A DNA stretch of 7,312 nucleotides. It comes from Synergistota bacterium (GTDB lineage Bacteria; Synergistota; JAGHAJ01). Made by a program: the position numbers and the translations under genes. Below the pieces are notes generated by a model. That model was not told the origin of the DNA, did no database searches, and was given only the letters and a program-made list of their open reading frames with translations. The stretch covers positions 1-7,312 of the forward strand of contig JAGHAJ010000139.1 in the NCBI GenBank assembly GCA_021161545.1. Direction: 5' to 3'. Positions 1 through 6,639 of this stretch are shown piece by piece; the stretch's first letter is position 1; each line of letters begins with the position of its first letter.

Positions 1-672
1 CTCGCATCTGCACAGGCAGTATTGAGTTCGGCAGAAAAGGAGTTAGGTGTTGCTGTGGTAGATATAGGTGGAGGCACGATGGACCTCATTATCTTCGTGG
101 ATGGAGGTGTGAGATACACAAGCGTTATACCAGTTGGTGGTGACCACATAACTAACGACTTGGCGGTAGGTTTGAGGACTCCGATAGGTAGTGCAGAGGA
201 GATAAAATTGAAGTATGGTTGTGCAATGTCTTCCATGGTATCGGATGACGAGATGGTAGAGATAAACCTTCTGGGTGGAAGGTCGAGTAAGGTGGTTAGT
301 AGAAAAAGGATATGTGACATTATAGAACCAAGGATAGAGGAGATGTTTGTACTGCTCAAGAAAGAGATCATGAAGTCAGGAACAATGTCTTATATCCCTT
401 CAGGGCTTGTCATTACAGGAGGTGTTTCTCTTTTAGATGGCATAGCGGATGTTGCCTCTAATATACTGGATATGTCTGTAAGGATTGGTAGCCCTGTGGG
501 TGTTGGTGGGCTTGTTGATATAGTGAGTAGTCCTATATACTCGACGGGAGTTGGACTGATAAAGTACGGTTATGGTGTAAGGTATCAGGAAGAGACTTAT
601 ATCTCCAATCCCAAGAATGCAGTGAGTGGTTTCTTTGAAAGGCTGAGCAGGTGGTTTTCAGATTTCTTTTAG
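1..672 (+). CDS. ftsA: Cell division protein FtsA, C-terminal part (5' end outside the window)
   Basis: FtsA is the actin-like ATPase that tethers FtsZ filaments to the inner face of the cytoplasmic membrane and recruits later division proteins. The reading frame is open from base 1, so the TTG at 22 is internal and not a start. The 223 visible residues are roughly the second half of a protein usually near 410 residues. The actin-fold phosphate motif VVDIGGGTMD (window residues 19-28) and the adenosine-side motif ITGGVSLLDG (138-147) are present. The stretches IEPR and YSTGVGL also follow E. coli FtsA closely. The last 17 residues (from AVSGFFERLSRW) form the amphipathic helix that serves as the membrane-targeting sequence, so the C-terminus is intact. 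ftsZ follows after 19 bases, the usual order. Identification is secure; only the N-terminal half cannot be judged. Confidence 0.96.
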   Translation, partial: LASAQAVLSSAEKELGVAVVDIGGGTMDLIIFVDGGVRYTSVIPVGGDHITNDLAVGLRTPIGSAEEIKLKYGCAMSSMVSDDEMVEINLLGGRSSKVVSRKRICDIIEPRIEEMFVLLKKEIMKSGTMSYIPSGLVITGGVSLLDGIADVASNILDMSVRIGSPVGVGGLVDIVSSPIYSTGVGLIKYGYGVRYQEETYISNPKNAVSGFFERLSRWFSDFF

Positions 673-679
673 ATAAAGA

Positions 680-687
680 GAGGTGAT
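680..687 (+). promoter_or_regulatory. Shine-Dalgarno site that sets the ftsZ start
   Basis: GAGGTGAT is an eight-base match to the complement of the 16S rRNA 3' end. Its GAGG core ends eight bases before the ATG at 692. The upstream in-frame GTG at 683 and ATG at 686 lie inside the site itself and so are unlikely starts. Confidence 0.75.
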
Positions 688-691
688 GGGT

Positions 692-1753
692 ATGGCTGAG
701 TTGATAGGTGATGTGCCGACTTCTGCAGTCATAAAGGTTGTGGGGGTAGGTGGTGGAGGCGGAAACGCAGTCAACCGAATGATAGAAAGCGGACTTCGGA
801 ATGTGCAGTTCATTGCTATAAATACGGATGCTCAGGTTTTGGGACTTTCTTCTGCGGAGTATAAGGTTCAGATTGGGGACAACCTCACAAAAGGGCTTGG
901 TGCTGGTGGCAACCCTGAAGTTGGAAGAAAGGCAGCGGAAGAGGACAGAGATAAGATAGAGAGCATACTAAAGGGTGCAGATATGGTCTTCATCACTGCT
1001 GGAATGGGTGGTGGCACCGGTACGGGTGCTTCTCCGATTGTTGCAGATGTTGCAAGGGAGTTGAATTGCCTTACTATAGGTGTGGTTACCAAGCCGTTCA
1101 GGTTTGAGGGCAGTGGAAGGATGCAGAAAGCGGAAAAGGGTATAGAGGAGCTTAGAAGTAAGGTAGATGCACTCATAGTGATTCCCAATGATAGGCTCCT
1201 CAACATAGTAGAAAAGAAGACCCCTCTGAAAGAGGCGTTCAAGATGGCAGATGAGGTCTTGAGACAGGGTGTTCAGGGCATTTCAGACCTCATAACTACG
1301 CCGGCGCTCATAAATGTGGACTTTGCGGATGTTAAAACTGTTATGAAGGATGCGGGTTCTGCGATAATGGGTATAGGTAGGGGCAGAGGTGATAACAGAG
1401 CTGTGGATGCTGCGAAGTCTGCTGTATCCAATCCTTTGCTTGAGGAATCCATTGAAGGAGCTAAGGGTGTGCTTTTGAATATCACTGGAGGAGAAGACTT
1501 GTCTCTCATGGAGGTAAACGAGGCAGCAGAAGTAATAAGGAACATAGTACATCAGGACGCAGAAATTATATTTGGTGCGGTCATTGATAGTAGTATGTCT
1601 GATGATGTGATTGTTACTGTCATTGCTACGGGCTTTGAGAGGGCTACAGAGTATGAGGAGATACCTAGTATTGTAGATATGGGGTCTTCGGATTACTCTC
1701 TGTTCGGTGATGAGATAGATATCCCCACCTATATAAGGAAAGCAAGAAAGTGA
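692..1753 (+). CDS. ftsZ: Cell division GTPase FtsZ
   Basis: FtsZ is the tubulin homologue that polymerises into the Z-ring at mid-cell. The start is placed at ATG 692 from the ribosome site at 680-687, giving 353 residues beginning MAELIGDVP. The nucleotide-binding loop [13 protein letters not shown] covers residues 18-30, and the tubulin signature GGGTGTG lies at 106-112. The T7 catalytic loop NVDFADV starts at 208 and contains Asp210 and Asp213, which complete the GTPase site of the neighbouring subunit. Numbering agrees with E. coli FtsZ to within about one residue. The globular domain ends near residue 316. A linker of only about 23 residues then leads to the conserved C-terminal peptide [11 protein letters not shown], which binds FtsA and other partners. 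That linker is shorter than the roughly 50 residues of E. coli. The protein is full length, with no missing catalytic residue. Confidence 0.98.
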   Translation: MAELIGDVPTSAVIKVVGVGGGGGNAVNRMIESGLRNVQFIAINTDAQVLGLSSAEYKVQIGDNLTKGLGAGGNPEVGRKAAEEDRDKIESILKGADMVFITAGMGGGTGTGASPIVADVARELNCLTIGVVTKPFRFEGSGRMQKAEKGIEELRSKVDALIVIPNDRLLNIVEKKTPLKEAFKMADEVLRQGVQGISDLITTPALINVDFADVKTVMKDAGSAIMGIGRGRGDNRAVDAAKSAVSNPLLEESIEGAKGVLLNITGGEDLSLMEVNEAAEVIRNIVHQDAEIIFGAVIDSSMSDDVIVTVIATGFERATEYEEIPSIVDMGSSDYSLFGDEIDIPTYIRKARK

Positions 1754-1756
1754 AGT

Positions 1757-3301
1757 GTGAACTGGCAGGTTCATAGGTATCATCAGCGATTTCTGAATGC
1801 CGAGAAGCGGTATCTGCCTGCTGGTGGACAAAGGATAGCAAAGGTGGCTGTTGTCTATCCTAACGATTATGGAGTGGGGATATCGAATCTCGGTTTTCAA
1901 TTTTCCTACTACCTCTTTTTGCTTAGTGGGAAGGTGTTAGTCGATAGGCTCTTTTATCCCTCTGTGGAGGAAAGAAGATTACTTGATAAGGGTGGAATAC
2001 CTTTACTCTCGTGGGAATACAGCATACCTCTAAGGGATTTTGACATCGTTGCCTTCTCTGTGTCTTTCGAGATGGATTATTTCAGACTACTAAGGATGCT
2101 CAGGTGGGCTTCTATACCATTAAAGAGAAAAGATAGAAGGGGAGACTTTCCTTTGGTTGCAGTTGGTGGTGCTGTAACATTCTTTAATCCCTTTCCTCTT
2201 TCTGATTTTGTGGATTTTTTCGTTGTGGGGGAAGGTGAAGACATCATAGGTGAGATAGTCGATGTTATGTGGGATAAGAGGGGAAAGGGGAAAGGTGCTC
2301 TGCTTGAATCTCTTGCTGAGATAGAGGGTGTGTATGTACCCGCAGAGCCAAAGGAGACGGTTATGAGAGCAAGGGTTAAAGACATGAACAGATATATACC
2401 GTTTTCGCCTATTGTAACACCTTACGGAGAGTGGGGTAAGACTGCCCTGATAGAGATAACGAGGGGATGTGTATTTAGTTGCAAGTTTTGTGCTGTGTCA
2501 AGGTGCTATTCACCATTCAGATTCAGAGATACGGAAAAGATAAAGCGTGCCATAGACCTAATGGTTGGTACTGCAGAGAAGATTGGTTTTGTTTCTGCTG
2601 TCCCGATGTTGCACCCTGATATAGAAGAATTATCTCTGTATGCACTTAATAGGGGGTTTAAGGTTGCGTACTCTTCTGTTAGAATAGACTTATTGAAGGA
2701 GAGTATGGTTGAAGCACTTGTTAGGTCTGGGTATAGAAGTATTACGATTGCACCTGAAACTGGCAGGAACGAGCTGAGGAAGTCTTTGAATAAGTTTTTT
2801 ACTAACGATGTTGTGTTTGAAAGGGTTTCTATGGCGTACGAAAATGGCATCAAACATCTCAAGCTTTACTTTATTCTTGGACTTCCTGGTGAGAAGATTG
2901 AAGATGTTTATGGAATATATGAACTGGTTATGTCTATATTTGATATGTTAAAGGGTGGTGTTACTCTTACTGTGAGTGTTAGCTCTTTTGTGCCAAAGCC
3001 CTTTACACCTTTTGAGGATGAGAGATTCTTGGGAGTTGATGAGTTGATGGAGAGACAGCACGTTTTGAAGAGGCTATTTTCTGGGCAAAAGCGGGTAAAA
3101 CTTGTTTTGGATACACCTCAGAGTGCTGCTATTCAAACTCTTCTTTCACGAGGAGACGAGTGGTTGGGGGATGTGTTGCTTGATGTTTATGGTCGTGGAG
3201 GTTATAAGGCAATATTGAAAAGCTGCTACAGGAATGCTATTGATGTAGATGGCATCTTGAACGGTAGTATTCGGGGTGAGTGGAAAAGGATTCAAAATTA
3301 G
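1757..3301 (+). CDS. B12-binding-like radical SAM protein of unknown function
   Basis: The protein has 514 residues. The N-terminal region (about 25-190) resembles the Rossmann-like cobalamin-binding domain found in many radical SAM proteins. It carries YPNDYGVGISNLG and VVGEGED but lacks the DxHxxG histidine that ligates B12. The radical SAM core follows, with cluster cysteines C238, C242 and C245 in GCVFSCKFC. Next come TIAPETGRNELRKSLNK, LKLYFILGLPGE and FVPKPFTPF, a series typical of a widespread COG1032-type family with no assigned reaction. The C-terminal LLSRGDEWLGDVL is also typical of that family. The GTG start sits three bases after the ftsZ stop, in the same frame, without a convincing ribosome site, which suggests translational coupling. 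The conserved region begins at about residue 15, so this start leaves the domain intact. The family call is firm. The substrate is unknown, and B12 binding is inferred from the fold only. Confidence 0.88.
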   Translation: MNWQVHRYHQRFLNAEKRYLPAGGQRIAKVAVVYPNDYGVGISNLGFQFSYYLFLLSGKVLVDRLFYPSVEERRLLDKGGIPLLSWEYSIPLRDFDIVAFSVSFEMDYFRLLRMLRWASIPLKRKDRRGDFPLVAVGGAVTFFNPFPLSDFVDFFVVGEGEDIIGEIVDVMWDKRGKGKGALLESLAEIEGVYVPAEPKETVMRARVKDMNRYIPFSPIVTPYGEWGKTALIEITRGCVFSCKFCAVSRCYSPFRFRDTEKIKRAIDLMVGTAEKIGFVSAVPMLHPDIEELSLYALNRGFKVAYSSVRIDLLKESMVEALVRSGYRSITIAPETGRNELRKSLNKFFTNDVVFERVSMAYENGIKHLKLYFILGLPGEKIEDVYGIYELVMSIFDMLKGGVTLTVSVSSFVPKPFTPFEDERFLGVDELMERQHVLKRLFSGQKRVKLVLDTPQSAAIQTLLSRGDEWLGDVLLDVYGRGGYKAILKSCYRNAIDVDGILNGSIRGEWKRIQN

Positions 3302-3307
3302 GAGGTG
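3300..3307 (+). promoter_or_regulatory. Shine-Dalgarno site for mtnP overlapping the upstream stop codon
   Basis: AGGAGGTG is an eight-base match to the anti-Shine-Dalgarno sequence, and its GGAGG ends seven bases before ATG 3313. It shares bases 3300-3301 with the TAG stop of the radical SAM gene. Ribosomes ending one gene therefore sit on the initiation site of the next. The in-frame GTG at 3280 lies upstream of this site and is disfavoured. Confidence 0.8.
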
Positions 3308-3312
3308 TGGTT

Positions 3313-4095
3313 ATGATAGGAGTTTTTGGTGGTTCTGGTTTTTATTCTCTCATGGAGAAGGCTGAAAAGATAAAGGTGGACACACCTTACGGTGCACCAA
3401 GTGATTTGATAAGCGTTGGGGAGATTGCTGGTAAGAGGGTAGCTTTTTTGCCTAGGCACGGTGAGAGACACACATTACCACCTCACAAGATACCTTACAG
3501 GGCAAACCTATACGCAATGAAGTCCCTTGGTGTGGAAAGGATTATTGCGCCTTGTGCAGCTGGCAGTCTGCAACCACATGTAAAGATTGGTGACTTTGTT
3601 GTCTCAGATCAGATAGTAAACAGGACATTCAGGAGGGTTGACACCTTTTATGATGGCCCCGTTGTTACACACATTGGCTTTGCAGACCCTTACTGCCCTG
3701 AGCTTAGACAGATAGCCATAGGTAGTGCAAGAAGGCTTGGCTTACCCATCCATGAAAAGGGTACAGTAGTTGTAATAGAAGGTCCGAGATTTTCTACCCG
3801 TGCAGAGAGTAAATGGTATTCTTCTATGGGATGGGAGGTCATAAATATGACCCAGTATCCTGAGAGCGTTCTTGCAAGGGAGCTTGAGATGTGCTATGTT
3901 AACATAGCGCTCATTACTGACTATGATGTGGGTGTGGAAGGTAAGGTACCACCGGTTTCTCATGAGGAGGTTATAAAGGTATTTAGGGAGAACAATGAAA
4001 AGCTAAAGGCCTTGGTCTTTGAGATTATCAAAAACATCCCTGATGAGAGACATTGTAAATGTGGGGAGGCGTTGAAGGGTGCAAGGTTCGAATGA
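3313..4095 (+). CDS. mtnP: S-methyl-5'-thioadenosine phosphorylase
   Basis: This enzyme splits MTA, the by-product of polyamine and other SAM-dependent synthesis, with phosphate into adenine and 5-methylthioribose-1-phosphate. The 260 residues are close to full family length. The phosphate loop GGSGFY is at 6-11, PRHGERH starts at 47, and the core AAGSL is at 82-86. NMTQYPE (178-184) is the purine/ribose-site motif of the MTAP/PNP family. TDYD (202-205) supplies the aspartates that favour 6-aminopurines, as in human MTA phosphorylase, so adenine nucleosides fit better than inosine or guanosine. The tail holds C248-K-C250, a Cys-x-Cys also seen in MTA phosphorylases of thermophilic archaea, where it affects stability. 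The start is set by the strong ribosome site just upstream. The last 17 bases overlap the sirtuin gene. Acting on 5'-deoxyadenosine as well is possible but only an inference from the neighbouring radical SAM gene. Confidence 0.93.
   Translation: MIGVFGGSGFYSLMEKAEKIKVDTPYGAPSDLISVGEIAGKRVAFLPRHGERHTLPPHKIPYRANLYAMKSLGVERIIAPCAAGSLQPHVKIGDFVVSDQIVNRTFRRVDTFYDGPVVTHIGFADPYCPELRQIAIGSARRLGLPIHEKGTVVVIEGPRFSTRAESKWYSSMGWEVINMTQYPESVLARELEMCYVNIALITDYDVGVEGKVPPVSHEEVIKVFRENNEKLKALVFEIIKNIPDERHCKCGEALKGARFE
4065..4069 (+). promoter_or_regulatory. Shine-Dalgarno site for the sirtuin gene, inside mtnP
   Basis: GGAGG lies nine bases before the GTG at 4079, within the last codons of mtnP. It supports the GTG start and hence a real 17-base overlap between the two genes. 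Confidence 0.65.
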
Positions 4096-4837
4096 TGAGG
4101 TTCAGGCTTTTGCACGACTCATTGAGGGGTCCGATAACACGGTAGTGTTTACTGGGGCAGGTATAAGTACTGCTTCAGGGATACCAGATTTCAGGGGTAA
4201 AGATGGACTGTGGAAGAAGGTAAACCCGATGGATGTCTTTTCTTATTCTGCATTTAAGAGGGACCCGGCAAAATTTTACAGGTTCTATCGGGATAGACTT
4301 ATTCCTCTGTTTGGTGCTAAACCCAATTATGCCCACATAGCCTTGGCTGAACTGGAGAGTATGGGTATGCTTAGAGGGGTTATTACCCAGAATATAGATG
4401 GCCTTCATTCTAAAGCCGGAACAAGGAATCTGCTTGAGATTCACGGTACTATGCAGCATGCTACGTGTCAGAGATGTAGTAGAAGAATAGATATAGATAC
4501 ACTATGGAAGATGCTGGATGAAAAGGAGATACCTTATTGTGACTGTGGTGGAGTTTACAAGATAGATGTCGTCTTGTTTGAGGAGCCTCTGCCGCAGGAT
4601 GTTTGGTCTGAAGCAGTGGCATGGGCGAGGGAGTGTAAACTGCTGATAGTTATAGGTTCTTCGCTGCAGGTTGTACCTGCTGCTGAAATACCGTGGATTG
4701 CTTATGAGAGTGGTGCTAAAGTAGTAATAGTGAATCTGTCTCCTACATACATGGATGCACATGCTGAGCTCGTTATCAGGGAAGGTGCTCCTGATGTTAT
4801 GAGAAGGGTGCTGGAACAACTGAAAAGAAGGGGGTGA
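4079..4837 (+). CDS. cobB: NAD-dependent protein deacylase, Sir2 (sirtuin) family
   Basis: Sirtuins remove acyl groups from lysine side chains, consuming NAD+ and releasing nicotinamide and O-acyl-ADP-ribose. The 252-residue protein is a complete bacterial sirtuin. GAGISTASGIPDFRG (26-40) binds NAD+, and QNIDGLH (104-110) is the second NAD motif. H122 in EIHGT is the catalytic base. C130, C133, C154 and C156 form the structural zinc site. GSSLQVVPA and IVNLSPT are the later Rossmann-fold motifs. The overall pattern, including KFYRF, AKPNYAH and EPLPQD, is closest to the Thermotoga maritima Sir2 (class U) group. Y70 and R73 (YRDR) fall where class III sirtuins such as CobB and SIRT5 carry the acyl-recognising Tyr-x-x-Arg, so activity on succinyl or malonyl lysine is possible. 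The GTG start is supported by GGAGG at 4065. The symbol is given by family and does not imply a tested substrate. Confidence 0.93.
   Translation: MQGSNDEVQAFARLIEGSDNTVVFTGAGISTASGIPDFRGKDGLWKKVNPMDVFSYSAFKRDPAKFYRFYRDRLIPLFGAKPNYAHIALAELESMGMLRGVITQNIDGLHSKAGTRNLLEIHGTMQHATCQRCSRRIDIDTLWKMLDEKEIPYCDCGGVYKIDVVLFEEPLPQDVWSEAVAWARECKLLIVIGSSLQVVPAAEIPWIAYESGAKVVIVNLSPTYMDAHAELVIREGAPDVMRRVLEQLKRRG
4828..4837 (+). promoter_or_regulatory. Shine-Dalgarno site for the SPOR gene, over the sirtuin stop codon
   Basis: AAGGGGGTGA matches the ideal AAGGAGGTGA at nine of ten bases and includes the TGA stop of the sirtuin gene. Its G-rich core ends nine bases before the TTG at 4844. This is the main reason for accepting the unusual TTG start. 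Confidence 0.65.
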
Positions 4838-4843
4838 AGTCTG

Positions 4844-5569
4844 TTGGGAAATAAGAGGAAGCTTAATAAGTATAAAAATGTGCCAAAGTTTAACTTTGCA
4901 ACAGTTGGTATCGCAATAGGTGTGGGACTGATAGTTCTGCTTTTGGTGTTTTTCTTTAAGATAACGTTTGAAGAACCTAATGTGAATGTGGTTGGTAGTG
5001 TGGAGCAGAGAGGCAGTAAGGTAGCAAAGACGACCAATCCGCCTAAGAAAGTTGTGGTGAAACCTCAAAAGGAGGGAAAACCCAGTATCGGTGGTGAAAA
5101 GAAGACCAGGGAGAAGGAACCCAGTATCGGTGGTGAAAAGAAGACCAGGGAGAAGGATAGTATAGTCATAATTACACCTCCTCAGGAGGCTGGAGAAACG
5201 GCTAAAAAAAATTTTGCTCAAAAGAAGGAGGTATCTAAGCCTTCTACAACTGGAAAGGTAGTAAAGAAAGAGTCTCACGCAACGAAACCAAAGGAAAAAC
5301 CGTCTTCCACCAGGAAGATTATTGGTAGGGTGGTGTATGTTATTCAGATTGGTTCTTTCAGGGATAAAAAGAGGGCTCTTTTGCTGAAGAAAACTATGGT
5401 AAAGAGAGGCTACAAAATAAAGATAGTAAAAGGTATTGTCAAGGGAAAGACATGGTATAGAGTCAGAGTGGGCAGTGGTTCTGATAAAGAGTCTATCTCT
5501 GAGCTTATGCAGCGGCTTAAAGGTGAAAAAGTGTTTGGAATGAATCTGAAACCTATAGTAATGAGGTGA
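4844..5569 (+). CDS. Single-pass membrane protein with a C-terminal SPOR domain
   Basis: SPOR domains bind glycan strands stripped of stem peptides, which gather at the division septum, and many such proteins act in cell division. The 241-residue protein has a short basic N-terminus ([10 protein letters not shown]). One hydrophobic helix follows at about 18-38 (from [16 protein letters not shown]), predicting an inside-N, periplasm-C topology like FtsN or DedD. Residues 42-162 form a Lys/Glu/Thr/Pro-rich linker that is probably disordered and contains an exact 13-residue duplication (80-92 and 93-105). The SPOR domain spans about 163-241, with VIQIGSF at 166-172 and WYRVRVG at 204-210, both typical. 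The TTG start follows a good ribosome site. Being in the same run as ftsA-ftsZ supports a septal role. Sequence outside the SPOR domain is not conserved enough to assign a named protein such as FtsN. Confidence 0.87.
   Translation: MGNKRKLNKYKNVPKFNFATVGIAIGVGLIVLLLVFFFKITFEEPNVNVVGSVEQRGSKVAKTTNPPKKVVVKPQKEGKPSIGGEKKTREKEPSIGGEKKTREKDSIVIITPPQEAGETAKKNFAQKKEVSKPSTTGKVVKKESHATKPKEKPSSTRKIIGRVVYVIQIGSFRDKKRALLLKKTMVKRGYKIKIVKGIVKGKTWYRVRVGSGSDKESISELMQRLKGEKVFGMNLKPIVMR
5079..5157 (+). repeat. Perfect 39-bp tandem duplication in the SPOR protein linker
   Basis: Two adjacent copies of a 39-base unit (5079-5117 and 5118-5156), plus one further matching base, are identical at every position. The unit is in frame and encodes thirteen residues containing [12 protein letters not shown]. 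Identity at synonymous positions indicates a recent duplication by slippage or unequal exchange. Confidence 0.95.
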
Positions 5570-5572
5570 AGG

Positions 5573-5578
5573 AAGGTG
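5573..5578 (+). promoter_or_regulatory. Shine-Dalgarno site that favours GTG 5584 for thrC
   Basis: AAGGTG, within a longer purine-rich GGAAGGTG, has its AGG seven bases before GTG 5584. The alternative GTG at 5566 overlaps the SPOR stop as GTGA but has no well-spaced site before it. The choice between them is therefore likely, not certain. Confidence 0.55.
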
Positions 5579-5583
5579 TTGTC

Positions 5584-6636
5584 GTGAGGGAAGGTGTCCT
5601 TTTTAGATATAAGGATTTTCTGCCAATAACCGAGAATACGCCAATGATTACGCTGAACGAAGGTAATACGCCACTCATAAGGGCGAGACACATAGAGATA
5701 GGAGATGGTATTGAGCTTTACTTCAAGTATGAAGGACTCAATCCAACGGGTTCTTTTAAGGATAGAGGTATGGTTATGGCTGTTGCCAAGGCTGTAGAAG
5801 ATGGCTCAAAGGCTATCATGTGTGCTTCGACAGGTAATACCTCTGCTTCTGCCGCTGCTTATGCTGCAAGAGTTGGTATAACGGCTTCGGTTGTTATACC
5901 TCAGAATGCCATAGCTCTGGGTAAACTCGCACAGGCTTTGATTTATGGTGCAAAGGTCATAGCGATCAGGGGTAATTTTGATGATGCTCTTGCCATAGTA
6001 AGGGAGATTACATCAAGCTACCCTATTACGTTAGTTAACTCCATAAACCCTTACAGACTTGAAGGGCAGAAGACTGCCGCATTTGAGGTGGTAGATGCCC
6101 TTGGAGATGCACCCGACTACCTTGGTATACCGGTTGGAAATGCAGGAAATATATCGGCTTACTGGAATGGCTTTAAGGAGTATAATCGGGTAGGTAGGTC
6201 TTATAAGTTGCCTCAGATGCTTGGATTTCAGGCTTCAGGTGCAGCACCGATAGTGCGTGGCAAGGTGGTGGAGAACCCCGAAACCATAGCTACTGCTATA
6301 AGAATTGGTAATCCCGTTAACTGGAGTAAAGCAGTAAATGCGGCTGAGGAGTCTGGTGGTATGATAGATATGGTCTCTGATGATGAGATACTTGATGCAT
6401 ATAAGATGCTTGCCTCAAAAGAGGGCATCTTCGCTGAACCTGCGTCTGCTGCCTCTGTTGCAGGTGTGTTAAAGCTTGCGCGTAAAGGTTTCTTTAAGAG
6501 GGATTCAAAGGTAGTATGTGTCCTCACAGGGCATGGGTTAAAAGACCCCAATATTGCCATTAATAGCGTAAATGAACCTATAGTTGTGGATGCCCATGTG
6601 CAGAGAGTTATAGATGCTATTGGAATAGGTGGGTAA
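5584..6636 (+). CDS. thrC: Threonine synthase
   Basis: ThrC is the pyridoxal-phosphate enzyme that converts O-phospho-L-homoserine to L-threonine and phosphate, the last step of threonine synthesis. From GTG 5584 it has 350 residues, the length of the short threonine synthases (Thermus, Mycobacterium) and not the roughly 430 of the E. coli type. The N-terminus [14 protein letters not shown] matches the usual opening of this group. NEGNTPLI follows, then [10 protein letters not shown] with the PLP-binding lysine K59. [17 protein letters not shown] (about residues 80-96) contacts the cofactor and substrate. GNAGN (185-189) holds the PLP phosphate. [11 protein letters not shown] and [11 protein letters not shown] are the usual C-terminal motifs. 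The GTG at 5566 would add six residues. The gene is three bases upstream of thrB, so the two consecutive pathway enzymes are probably translated together. Confidence 0.96.
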   Translation: MREGVLFRYKDFLPITENTPMITLNEGNTPLIRARHIEIGDGIELYFKYEGLNPTGSFKDRGMVMAVAKAVEDGSKAIMCASTGNTSASAAAYAARVGITASVVIPQNAIALGKLAQALIYGAKVIAIRGNFDDALAIVREITSSYPITLVNSINPYRLEGQKTAAFEVVDALGDAPDYLGIPVGNAGNISAYWNGFKEYNRVGRSYKLPQMLGFQASGAAPIVRGKVVENPETIATAIRIGNPVNWSKAVNAAEESGGMIDMVSDDEILDAYKMLASKEGIFAEPASAASVAGVLKLARKGFFKRDSKVVCVLTGHGLKDPNIAINSVNEPIVVDAHVQRVIDAIGIGG

Positions 6637-6639
6637 GTA

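Noticed and set aside
22-24. TTG as a start codon for ftsA
   Set aside because: The frame stays open to base 1, and the upstream codons (LASAQAV) match the FtsA interior, so the gene begins outside the window.
1283-1900. 205-codon open frame on the minus strand opposite ftsZ
   Set aside because: It runs across the ftsZ stop and the start of the radical SAM gene. No domain is recognisable in the product, and the plus-strand genes are certain.
3638-3666. TTGACA within mtnP as a -35 element
   Set aside because: The hexamer at the correct 17-base spacing is GTTGTT, which is not a -10 element, and the site is inside a conserved coding region.
4502-5278. 258-codon open frame on the minus strand opposite the sirtuin and SPOR genes
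   Set aside because: It lies antisense to two well-supported genes. Its product is rich in Leu, Ser, Tyr and His, shows no recognisable domain, and contains the reverse reading of the 39-bp repeat. It is a by-product of the plus-strand codon use.
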